A stretch of 64,000 bases of DNA from assembly GCF_011927955.1 (NCBI RefSeq), contig NZ_JAATJN010000001.1, forward strand, positions 2,976,001 through 3,040,000. The letters are read 5' to 3'. The notes beneath the pieces were generated by a model that saw nothing but the letters and a program-made list of their open reading frames with translations, made no database searches and was not told where the DNA came from. Source of the DNA: Brevibacterium marinum (GTDB lineage Bacteria > Actinomycetota > Actinomycetes > Actinomycetales > Brevibacteriaceae). The position numbers were made by a program, and so were the translations under genes. Of the stretch, positions 1-7,412 are shown piece by piece; within the stretch, counting starts at the first letter, position 1, and each line of letters starts with the position of its first letter.

Positions 1-1065
1 ACCGACGAGGGAACGCGGCAGCAGCAGAGGCGGCCCTTCGATGTCGAGGACCCTCTTGCCGGAGTGGACCACGGTCTCCGGCAGATCCAGGCGGATGCTC
101 GAGTCCCTGCGCAGAGCGTCCTTGGCCGACTGCACCGACGACCGGGCTGCCGCTTCGTCCGCGGCCTTGTCGCCACGCCTCTTCGCAGCGCTCTTCTGGG
201 CGAAGCCGGTCAGCCCGTTCATCACGATCTTCGGACGCCTCTTGTTCTCCTTGTCCTTGGCCGCCTTCCGCTCGGCCCGAGCCAGCTTCGTCTCGAGTTC
301 GATGCGCTGCCGCTTCTCGATTGCCAGAGACTTCTTCGCGTCGACCACTCGGGCCAGCTTCGCCTCTTCCTCAGCGGCGACCATGGTCTCGTAGTCCTCG
401 AAGTCGCCCCCGTAGACCTGCAGCCCGTCCGTCATCTCGACGATCGTCGTCACCGTCGCCAACAGCGCTCGGTCGTGGGAGATCACGAGCGTCGGCCCCC
501 TTCTCTGCTCGAGCAGGGAGACCAGCCGGCCCCGCCCCGCCTCGTCGAGGTTGTTGCTGGGTTCGTCGAGGATCAGCCAGCGCTCGCCTGCCATCGCGGC
601 ACGGGCAAGACCGATCCGCACGGCCTGCCCGCCCGAGAAGGTGCTCAACGGACGGTCCAGGGAGTTGGCGTCGAGTTTCAGATCGAGCTCGGCCAGAGTG
701 CCGAGTGCCCGCTCCTCGATATCCCAGTCGTCACCGATGGCCTCGAAGTCGGCGGGCTCGGCGTCACCGGACAGAGCCTTGGCCAGAGCGGTTCGGACAG
801 TGGTGATTCCCATCGCCGAGGCGACGCTGTCCTCGCTGTACGGCAGGAGCTGATCGATGTAGACGGCTGCTTCAGCGCCGGTGACGCTGCCCGCGGTCGG
901 GCTGAGGGTGCCGGCGATGATTCTGGCGAGGGTGGACTTGCCCACCCCGTTCTCGCCGACGAGCCCGACGACAGCGGCAGGAATCGAGGCGCTGAGGTGA
1001 GTGAAGATCTCGGTGTCATCGCCGAGGCGGTATCCGAGATCGGAGATGGATATGGCGGCAGTCAT
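1..1065 (-). CDS. ABC-F family ATP-binding protein (partial, C-terminus outside window)
   Basis: Translation from ATG at 1065 runs open through 355 codons to the window edge, so the 3' end is missing. The first ATPase domain has Walker A GENGVGKST, signature FSGGQ and Walker B WLILDEPSNNLDE, followed by the switch His in VISHDRALL. A charged linker rich in Lys, Arg and Glu (about residues 245-300) follows, as in ABC-F proteins with two tandem nucleotide-binding domains and no membrane segments. Family members act on the ribosome as translation factors or antibiotic-resistance (ribosome-protection) proteins. Which one this is cannot be told without the second domain. It is transcribed away from the insertion sequence cluster. 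The ABC-F call is firm and the role is unknown. Confidence 0.9.
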   Translation of the reverse strand, partial: MTAAISISDLGYRLGDDTEIFTHLSASIPAAVVGLVGENGVGKSTLARIIAGTLSPTAGSVTGAEAAVYIDQLLPYSEDSVASAMGITTVRTALAKALSGDAEPADFEAIGDDWDIEERALGTLAELDLKLDANSLDRPLSTFSGGQAVRIGLARAAMAGERWLILDEPSNNLDEAGRGRLVSLLEQRRGPTLVISHDRALLATVTTIVEMTDGLQVYGGDFEDYETMVAAEEEAKLARVVDAKKSLAIEKRQRIELETKLARAERKAAKDKENKRRPKIVMNGLTGFAQKSAAKRRGDKAADEAAARSSVQSAKDALRRDSSIRLDLPETVVHSGKRVLDIEGPPLLLPRSLVG

Positions 1066-2513
1066 GTGATGACCTCATTTCGTGCACAGATGTGCGCTGC
1101 CGGTCCGTTTCACCCGCAAGTCGGAAATGAGGAGTTACTTCACGAAGCGACTGTCTTTCGCCGGGAATGTGTCGCGACAAGCATGCCGGAGGTCGACTGC
1201 CGTCGTCAAGGACACGACAAGACTCAGATAAACAGCCCGGATGCCACCCTCGGTGCCTCATATACTTTTGCCCGCGAAATGGTGGATCCTCGGAAGCTAT
1301 GGGGAGTGAACTGTCGATGGCGACTCGTACAGAGATCACCACGAAATACGCCAGGCAATACAAGAAGGCTTCGAAGAAGAACAAGGGCGCCGTGCTCGAC
1401 GAAGTCGTGGCAGTCACGGGGTGGACCCGCGACAACGCTCGACGGCGTCTGACTCAGGCAGCTAAACATCCGCCAGGGCCCGGCCGGCAGGTCGCCAAAC
1501 AGCCTCGGAAGCCGCGTGCGAGGAAATACTCCTACGACGCGGTCAAGGTTCTCCAGCGCGTGTGGGCGATCTCGGGCGGCCAGTGCGGCAAATACCTTCA
1601 CGCCACGATGCGCATCCTCCTTGACCTCCTCGAAGCCCACAACGAGCTCACCACCGGCCAGGACCGCTACGACAAGCACGTGCGCAAGGAGCTATTGGCG
1701 ATGAGTCCGGCCACGATCGACCGGTACCTCAAACCTATGCGAGCCAGGGACGCGATCAATGGGATCTCAACAACGAAGCCGGGTTCTTTGCTACGCTCGG
1801 CGATCACGATTCGGCGGGCCGGTGACGAGGTCGAAGACGAACCCGGCTTCTTCGAAGGCGATACCGTCGCCCACTGTGGTCCTGTCGAGTCTGGGGAATT
1901 CGCACGCACGCTCAACCTCACCGATTTCCATACCGGGTGGACGTTCTCGCGCACGGTGCGTAACAACGCGCATACGAACATTCTGGCCGGATTGAAGACT
2001 GCGGCTCGTGAGATTCCGTTTGAGATTACTGGTCTGGACTTCGATAACGGGTCGGAGTTCCTCAACCAATACGTCATCGAGTGGGCCGGATCGAAGGGTA
2101 TCTACTTCACCAGGTCCAGGCCGTATAAGAAGAACGATCAGGCCACCATCGAGTCGAAGAACAATCACGTCGTGCGCCGGTACGGATTTTACTATCGCTA
2201 CGACACTGATCTGGAGCGACGAGCATTGAACCGGTTATGGCATCTGGTCAATGATCGGGTGAATTATCTGATGCCCACGGTCAAACCGACTGGGTATGGG
2301 TCGACGAAGAATGGGCGGCGTAAACGGATCTATGATGCTCCGCGAACACCGTTCGACAGGCTCCTCGAGGCCGGCGTGCTCTCGCCAAAACAGGTCGAGG
2401 AGATGACGGCGTATCGCGATGGTCTCAATCCGGCGAAGATCGCTGCTGAGATCGCTCGGGTCCAGGACCGGTTGCTGGTGCTATCGAGCAAGAAGACCGA
2501 GCAGCTCTATCTA

Positions 2514-3663
2514 GTGGTGTGTCTCGTAAATGATTATACCGTTGGGCGATAGAATGAGGGCATGTCAGCTCCAGCAGCCCCGTTGACCATGACCGACACC
2601 GATCGAGAAGTCCTCGAGACCATCGCTCGGTCATCGACAGCCGCGCACCGGGAAGTCGTCCGCGCCAGAGTCCTCCTCGCCTCCGCCGATGGTGTGGGCA
2701 TCCGCACCGTCGCCGGCGACCATGGTGTGTCGGCGATGACGGTGCGCGCCTGGCGCGAGGCGTTCACAGCCGAGGGACTCACGCAGTGGGGCACGGTGAA
2801 GAAAGGACGCGGACGCAAACCCTCGATCCCTGAGGACACAATCGCTGAGATCGTACGTCTGACGACGACCGAGACTCCTGAAGCCGAAACCCACTGGTCG
2901 GTGCGGTCGATGGCCAAGAAGGTCGGCGTCTCCCGCTCGACCGTCCACAGGGTCTGGTCCGAACTCGGGCTCAAACCCCACCGGCACGATACGTTCAAAG
3001 TCTCGAACGATCCGAACTTCGATGCCAAGGTCATCGATGTCGTCGGTCTCTACCTCAACCCACCGGAGAAGGCGGTGGTGTTGTGCATGGACGAGAAGTC
3101 TTCCATCCAGGCACTCGATCGCACTCAGGCATCGTTGCCGATGGTTCCCGGTCGGGCCGGGACGATGACGCATGACTACAAACGAAACGGCACGACGACG
3201 CTCTTCGCCGCACTGGATGTCCTCACGGGTAAAGTCATCGGGCAGTGTCTTCCCAAGCATCGGCATGAGGAGTTCCTGACTTTCCTCAAAACCGTTGATT
3301 CGCAGGTGCCCAAGGGTCTGCAGGTCCACCTCGTGCTTGATAACTATGCCACGCACAAACATGCCGTGATCAAGCACTGGCTGGCCAACCACAAACGCTT
3401 TCACCTGCACTTCACGCCGACATCATCGTCGTGGCTGAATCAGGTCGAGAGGTGGTTTCGCGATCTGACGGAGAAGAATCTGCGTCGGGGGATCTTCGAC
3501 TCGGTGCCCGATCTCATCGACAGCATCGAGGCTTATATCGATGCCAATAATGATGACCCGAAACCGTATGTGTGGACGGCGACAGCCGAGTCGATCCTGG
3601 AGAAAGTCGCCCGAGCGCGCACCACCCTGACCGAACGAGCAAGCTAATACAGAGACACACCAC
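2514..3663 (+). mobile_element. IS630-family element, copy 1
   Basis: A 1150-bp element with terminal inverted repeats starting GTGGTGTGTCTC, flanked by TA on both sides inside CTAG (2511-2514 and 3663-3666). IS630 elements are known to insert at TA, often within CTAG, and to duplicate the TA. It encodes one transposase in the same orientation. Two more copies lie at 11658-12807 and 18452-19601. Confidence 0.95.
2562..3647 (+). CDS. IS630 family transposase (copy 1)
   Basis: A 361-aa single-frame transposase with N-terminal helix-turn-helix segments (about residues 15-150) and a C-terminal DDE_3 endonuclease domain. The catalytic acids are visible as Asp in VLCMDEKSS, Asp in LVLDNYATHKH and Glu in LNQVERWF. 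It is uninterrupted and probably functional. Compared with copies 2 and 3 it has Thr instead of Ile at residue 20 (LETIARSS), which makes it distinguishable. It inserted into, and disrupted, the rve transposase around it. Confidence 0.97.
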   Translation: MSAPAAPLTMTDTDREVLETIARSSTAAHREVVRARVLLASADGVGIRTVAGDHGVSAMTVRAWREAFTAEGLTQWGTVKKGRGRKPSIPEDTIAEIVRLTTTETPEAETHWSVRSMAKKVGVSRSTVHRVWSELGLKPHRHDTFKVSNDPNFDAKVIDVVGLYLNPPEKAVVLCMDEKSSIQALDRTQASLPMVPGRAGTMTHDYKRNGTTTLFAALDVLTGKVIGQCLPKHRHEEFLTFLKTVDSQVPKGLQVHLVLDNYATHKHAVIKHWLANHKRFHLHFTPTSSSWLNQVERWFRDLTEKNLRRGIFDSVPDLIDSIEAYIDANNDDPKPYVWTATAESILEKVARARTTLTERAS

Positions 3664-3787
3664 TAGCGTCGTTCCCGTCAGCGTTGCCGGATGTGCGCAA
3701 GGGTGTGCGAGTCAAGACGGGGTAAGTTTCGCGGGCAAATCTATGTGAGGCATCGGAAACTTTTCGCGGGCATATTGACATGAGGCA

Positions 3788-3998
3788 TTACGCCCCTCAC
3801 TGATTGAAGCCCGTCGACACTCAGGCAAGCGACGGAGGCCAAAACTTAACAGGTCGCGGTGTCCGGAAGCGCCTTCCGTCTCAGGCTGTGGCTTTGGAGA
3901 TGACTGACCGTGCGTTGCGACGTTCGAGCGACACCGTCGCGATCACCCAATACAACAAGCAGGGCTTCGCTGAAGGACTCGGGGCTCTCTGGTTTACC
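3788..3998. other. Short unassigned segment between two IS elements, containing the ISL3 target site
   Basis: This segment lies between the right end of the rve element and the left end of the compound ISL3 element. It ends in GGTTTACC (3991-3998), the left copy of the 8-bp ISL3 target duplication. An open frame from 3804 crosses it (ALEMTDRALRRSSDTVAI). If the ISL3 unit and one GGTTTACC are removed, this frame continues into 7197-7290 before stopping. The encoded peptide is not recognised, and it may be a gene remnant or chance. Confidence 0.4.
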
Positions 3999-4035
3999 GG
4001 CTCTTCCCAGATGAAGGTGTAGGTCGGCCGGGCGC

Positions 4036-4164
4036 GTCGGTCCGCAGATAGACGTCGAGGTCTCCCGACGATGGAGGTTCCTACGCCATCCATCCGAAAG
4101 ACCTCGACGTGCCCGACGCTACCCCGCCGGCCGGCTTCGGCCGCCCTGACCTAACCGCCTTCGC
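4036..4164. repeat. 129-bp direct repeat, left copy (truncated ISL3 5' region)
   Basis: This matches 5787-5915 at 126 of 129 positions by eye. It includes the GTG start and first codons of the transposase, but the frame leaves homology at 4164 and soon stops. It joins directly to GGCTCATCCCAATCGG (4165-4180), which is the inverted form of the element's right terminal repeat. From 4181 to 4392 I see no gene. Confidence 0.9.
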
Positions 4165-4392
4165 GGCTCATCCCAATCGGCTCTGATCGGGTCTGCTGAC
4201 CCTCTCGACGAGAACGCAGCGACATCACAGCCACCCAACCCCGACCGTCCGGGAAGCCGGGGCACGTCACATGGGCTGTGCTGCGGGCGTGTCGAGTGGG
4301 TAGTCCAGGGGCGACGCAGGAGCGTCGACGCGACGTGCTGAGAGGTGGTTCCAACCGAGCGCTAGGACACAAGCTACAGGCATGGCGATAGG

Positions 4393-5334
4393 TCAGGAAC
4401 GGCGTCGCTCCCTACGCAGGAGGGAGCGCAGAGTCTCGGCGTTCGCGTAGCCGACCCGTAGCGCGATCTCGGCGGAGGTGAGGTCCGTGGTTGCTGAGAG
4501 GTGCCGAGCTCGTTCGATGCGAAGCCGTTGGACGAAGCCGAGCGGAGTGAGGTTGAGCGCCGCACGAACTCGTCGTTCGAGGGTGCGCCGGCTGGTGCCG
4601 AGCGACTGCGCGACGAAGGCGACGTTGAACGGTTCGTCCAGGCGGGCGCGCACGAAGCGTTCGAACTCGACGACGATCGGGTCCTCGTGCCGGAGATGTT
4701 CGTAGGCGACGAAAGCCGCCTGCGACGGGCGCTCGTCGATGATGAGGAGCTTGGCGACATGTTGGGCCAGGTCGGGGCTGATCGATCGCACGAGTGAGAG
4801 CGCGAGGTCGATGTGGGCGAACGCGGCGCCGGCGGTGACGAGGTTCCCGTCGACCACGACCATGGTGTCGAGATCGAGGGCGACGGTCGGATAGCGCTTC
4901 AGGAACTCCGGCCCCAGGAACCAGCTGGTCGTCGCCCGCCGATGATGCATCCGTCCGGTCTCGGCGACAGCGAACACGCCGGTGCACGCCGCGGCGATCC
5001 GGGTGGTCGCCTCGTCGAGGCGCCCGAGCGAGGCGATGACCGAACGAGCATCTCGGCTCTGGAGGGCGTCGTTGGTAGCGGCGGCCGTAAGGGTTCCAAG
5101 CGCAGGGACGACGACCACGTCGAACTCTGCGGACTCCGACAGCGGGTGGTCCACCGACAGGGTCATCGATGCCGTCGTGGTCACTCGCCGTTTCGGTCCG
5201 AGGATGGCGAGTTCGATCGGGTCGATCCGCGGGTCGACATCGCCGCGGGCTCCGTCGGCCACCCGCACGATGTCGATGATCGACGCGATAGCCGAACCGA
5301 AGCAGCCGTCGATCGCGATCAGTCCGATACGCAT
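4393..5334 (-). CDS. GlxA-type transcriptional regulator (DJ-1/PfpI domain + AraC HTH)
   Basis: Start chosen at ATG 5334 (MRIGLIAIDGCFGSAIAS), which fits the N-terminus of GlxA-like regulators; longer in-frame starts would add an unrelated leader. Residues 1-180 form a DJ-1/PfpI-like amidotransferase fold, with Cys in AAACTGVFAVAETG at the nucleophile-elbow position. Residues about 205-313 form an AraC-type DNA-binding domain (LGTSRRTLERRVRAALNLTP, then EIALRVGYANAETLRSLLRR). It is divergent from the ABM protein at 5442 with about 107 bp between them, so it probably controls that gene and itself. Both are cargo of the compound ISL3 element. Its inducer is unknown. Confidence 0.85.
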   Translation of the reverse strand: MRIGLIAIDGCFGSAIASIIDIVRVADGARGDVDPRIDPIELAILGPKRRVTTTASMTLSVDHPLSESAEFDVVVVPALGTLTAAATNDALQSRDARSVIASLGRLDEATTRIAAACTGVFAVAETGRMHHRRATTSWFLGPEFLKRYPTVALDLDTMVVVDGNLVTAGAAFAHIDLALSLVRSISPDLAQHVAKLLIIDERPSQAAFVAYEHLRHEDPIVVEFERFVRARLDEPFNVAFVAQSLGTSRRTLERRVRAALNLTPLGFVQRLRIERARHLSATTDLTSAEIALRVGYANAETLRSLLRRERRRS

Positions 5335-5441
5335 GACGTAAACAATAGCAATACTGCCGTATACGCCACTACTCACCGGCCCTCGCTCGTCATACGCTGA
5401 ACTCGTCACACGAAGAATCACGACTTCAAGGAGAGTCCCTC

Positions 5442-5753
5442 ATGTCAACACCCGCATCACTTCCGTATGCCTTCGTCGCCAAGATCGTCGCGGCCGATGG
5501 ACAGCACGACGCGGTCGCCGATCTGCTCGCCGGCGCTGTCGCACTCGCCAACGAAGAAGTAGGAACGATTGTCTGGTTCGCGGTCAGGACCCACGCCGAC
5601 ACCTTCTGGATCTTCGATGCATTCCACGACGAGGCCGCTCGCGACGCCCACGCCAACGGCGCCATTGTCGCAGCCCTGACGGACAATCAGCACCTCCTCA
5701 GCGCAGCACCCGAGATCCTGGCGGCCGACGTCCTCGCGTCCAAGCTCCCGTAG
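5442..5753 (+). CDS. Small ABM-domain (antibiotic biosynthesis monooxygenase-like) protein
   Basis: A 103-aa protein starting after a strong AAGGAG site. The pattern of alternating strands and the segments AFVAKIVAADGQHDAVADLL, GTIVWFAVRT, FWIFDAFHDEAARDAH and LLSAAPEILAADVL match the ABM (dimeric alpha-beta barrel) fold. Such proteins are often oxygenases or quinone/aldehyde-stress proteins that work without cofactors. The substrate cannot be inferred. It is divergent from a GlxA-type regulator and lies between the two ISL3 repeats, so it is probably mobile cargo under that regulator. Confidence 0.8.
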   Translation: MSTPASLPYAFVAKIVAADGQHDAVADLLAGAVALANEEVGTIVWFAVRTHADTFWIFDAFHDEAARDAHANGAIVAALTDNQHLLSAAPEILAADVLASKLP

Positions 5754-5786
5754 TCCGCCAACGCACGAGACGATCGGGCCCGCCGA

Positions 5787-5915
5787 GTCGGTCCGCAGAT
5801 AGACGTCGAGGTCTCCCGACGATGGAGGTTCCTACGCCATCCATCGGAAAGACCTCGACGTGCCCGACGCTACCCCGCCGCCCGGCTTCGGCCGCCCTGA
5901 CCTGACCGCCTTCGC
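5787..5915. repeat. 129-bp direct repeat, right copy (5' region of ISL3 transposase)
   Basis: This partner of 4036-4164 has three mismatches. It carries the transposase start (GTG 5860), but the sequence just before 5787 is unlike the ISL3 left end. This copy therefore has no left terminal repeat of its own and depends on the one at 3999. Confidence 0.9.
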
Positions 5916-7185
5916 TCGACTCGACGGCCTCGGTCTGAGCGTGATCGGGCAACGACTTGAACCGGATCGTGCGGTCCTCGCGTGCCGCGTGGTGGAACCA
6001 GATCAGTGGTGCCGACGGTGCGGCAGCGAAGGCGCCGCTCGTGACACCGTGATCCGGCGGTTGGCCCACGAGCCGCTGGGCTGGCGACCGACCGTGCTGG
6101 AAGTTGTAGTGCGCCGCTACCGCTGTGCAGACTGCGGACACGTGTGGCGCCAAGACACCAGCGCCGCGGCGGAGCCACGCGCGAAGCTCTCGCGCACCGG
6201 GCTGCGGTGGGCGCTGGAAGGGATCGTGGTCGCACACCTCACCGTCGCCCGTGTCGCCGAGGGACTCGGGGTCGCGTCGGACACCGCCAACAACGCGGTC
6301 CTGGCCGAAGGCAAGCGGCTGCTGATCAACGACCCCACGCGGTTCGAGGGCGTGAAGGTGATTGGCGTCGATGAGCACGTCTGGCGCCACACCAGGCGTG
6401 GCGACAAGTACGTCACCGTGATCATCGACCTCACCCCGGTCCGCGATGGCGCCGGCCCAGCAAGGCTGCTGGACATGGTCGAGGGCCGGTCGAAGGCGGC
6501 GTTCAAGACCTGGCTCGCCGACCGCGACGACGCCTTCCGTGACGCGGTCGAGGTGGTCGCGATGGACGGCTTCACCGGGTTCAAGACCGCCGCTGCGGAG
6601 GAGATCCCGGACGCGGTCACGGTGATGGATCCCTTCCACGTCGTGCGCCTGGCCGGTGAAGCCCTCGACAGGTGCCGGCGCCGGGTCCAACTCGCGATCC
6701 ACGGGCACCGTGGGTTCAGGGACGATCCGCTCTACAAGTCGCGGCGCACGCTGCACACCGGCTCGGACCTGCTCACCGACAAGCAAAGCGACAGGCTACG
6801 CGCGCTGTTCGTTGATGACGCTCACGTCGAGGTCGAGGCGACCTGGGGTGTCTACCAGCGGATGATCGCCGCCTATCGCCACGAGGACCGGCAACGTGGC
6901 CGCGAGCTCATGGAGAAGCTGATCACCGACCTCAGCGCCGGCGTCCCCAAGGTGCTCACCGAGCTCACCACCCTGGGCCGGACCCTGAAGAAGCGAGCCG
7001 CCGACGTGCTCGCCTACTTCGAACGACCCGGCACCAGCAACGGGCCGACCGAGGCACTCAACGGACGGCTCGAACACCTGCGCGGCTCCGCACTCGGGTT
7101 CCGCAACCTGACCAACTACATCGCCCGAAGCCTGCTCGAGACCGGCGGCTTCAGACCCCAACTCCTACACCCCCGATTGGGATGA
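5860..7185 (+). CDS. ISL3 family transposase
   Basis: A 441-aa protein with GTG start. The N-terminal zinc-binding segment has CRRCGSEG and CADCGHVW (about residues 51-95), then a helix-turn-helix region (VARVAEGLGVASDTANNAVL) and the DDE_Tnp_ISL3 catalytic core. Likely acidic residues lie in KVIGVDEHVWRH, VAMDGFTGF and VMDPFHVVRLA, and the C-terminal Glu in NGPTEALNGRLEHLRG. The stop is followed at once by the right terminal repeat. The gene is intact and would mobilise the whole 3999-7188 unit. From 7197 to 7412 I see no gene. Confidence 0.95.
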   Translation: MPDATPPPGFGRPDLTAFARLDGLGLSVIGQRLEPDRAVLACRVVEPDQWCRRCGSEGAARDTVIRRLAHEPLGWRPTVLEVVVRRYRCADCGHVWRQDTSAAAEPRAKLSRTGLRWALEGIVVAHLTVARVAEGLGVASDTANNAVLAEGKRLLINDPTRFEGVKVIGVDEHVWRHTRRGDKYVTVIIDLTPVRDGAGPARLLDMVEGRSKAAFKTWLADRDDAFRDAVEVVAMDGFTGFKTAAAEEIPDAVTVMDPFHVVRLAGEALDRCRRRVQLAIHGHRGFRDDPLYKSRRTLHTGSDLLTDKQSDRLRALFVDDAHVEVEATWGVYQRMIAAYRHEDRQRGRELMEKLITDLSAGVPKVLTELTTLGRTLKKRAADVLAYFERPGTSNGPTEALNGRLEHLRGSALGFRNLTNYIARSLLETGGFRPQLLHPRLG

Positions 7186-7412
7186 GCCGGTTTACCCTTC
7201 CACCTCGGTTGCTGCTTCTTGAGCTGAAGGTTTTCGTGCCTCACTTAATGCACAGACGATCCTTGATAAGACAGGCATCGGAGGATTGATCAGTCACTTC
7301 TTCACGACTCCAGATGCAACCCGACTTTCATGCGGGAGTACTGTAGGTTTTTCCTTGTGAATCCAAAAGTCGGAGTCACCTCAGACAATACAATCGCAGT
7401 ATTCCCTACGAA

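Larger units (their letters stand above)
1317..3725 (+). pseudogene. rve-domain DDE transposase, disrupted by IS630 copy 1
   Basis: ATG 1317 is preceded by GGGGAG at 1301-1306; an in-frame ATG at 1299 is an alternative. The protein has an N-terminal helix-turn-helix region and a DDE core: Asp in FEGDTVAHCG, Asp in GLDFDNGSEF, and Glu in NDQATIESKN. At 2511-2513 the frame runs into the IS630 end and picks up a foreign tail that stops at 2552. Removing 2514-3665 (IS630 plus one TA duplicate) restores an open frame that continues LASFPSALPDVRKG and stops at 3725, giving about 418 residues. The gene was therefore intact before the insertion and is now presumably inactive. Confidence 0.85.
1254..3787 (+). 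mobile_element. DDE (rve-type) insertion sequence, interrupted by IS630 copy 1
   Basis: The outer ends are imperfect inverted repeats. The left end at 1254 reads TGCCTCATATACTTTTGCCC, and the right end (complement of about 3760-3787) reads TGCCTCATGTCAATATGCCC; both continue into CGCGAAA. A second inner copy of the right repeat lies at about 3726-3754. Between them is one transposase gene split by a 1150-bp IS630-family element. Without the insertion the element would be about 1.38 kb. I saw no clear flanking target duplication. The IS family is uncertain; an IS481/IS1202-like (ISNCY) assignment is a guess from the rve domain and protein length. Confidence 0.7.
3999..7188 (+). mobile_element. 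Compound ISL3-family element with cargo genes and 8-bp target duplication
   Basis: The left end is GGCTCTTCCCA...GGTGTAGG at 3999-4023. The right end read inward is GGCTCATCCCA...GGTGTAGG, ending at 7188. Both are flanked by the identical 8-bp direct repeat GGTTTACC (3991-3998 and 7189-7196), the duplication length typical of ISL3 elements. Inside, a 129-bp stretch containing the element's 5' region occurs twice, at 4036-4164 and 5787-5915. Between the copies lie a GlxA-type regulator and a small ABM protein. The intact transposase follows the second copy, which lacks a left inverted repeat. The simplest reading is that cargo was acquired inside one element and the 3190-bp unit moved together. 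Confidence 0.85.

Noticed and set aside
2631..3410. A 259-residue open frame antisense to the IS630 transposase, repeated in all three copies
   Set aside because: It is conserved only because the copies are nearly identical; it lacks family features and a ribosome binding site, and GC-rich third positions create such frames.
3999..4180. A solo miniature inverted-repeat element derived from ISL3
   Set aside because: Its two ends would not give a target duplication, whereas 3999 pairs with 7188 and has a perfect 8-bp repeat, so it is part of the larger compound unit.
4151..4372. A possible 73-residue gene on the minus strand beside the GlxA-type regulator
   Set aside because: Low-complexity Arg/Ser/Pro composition, no ribosome binding site, and it begins inside the ISL3 repeat.
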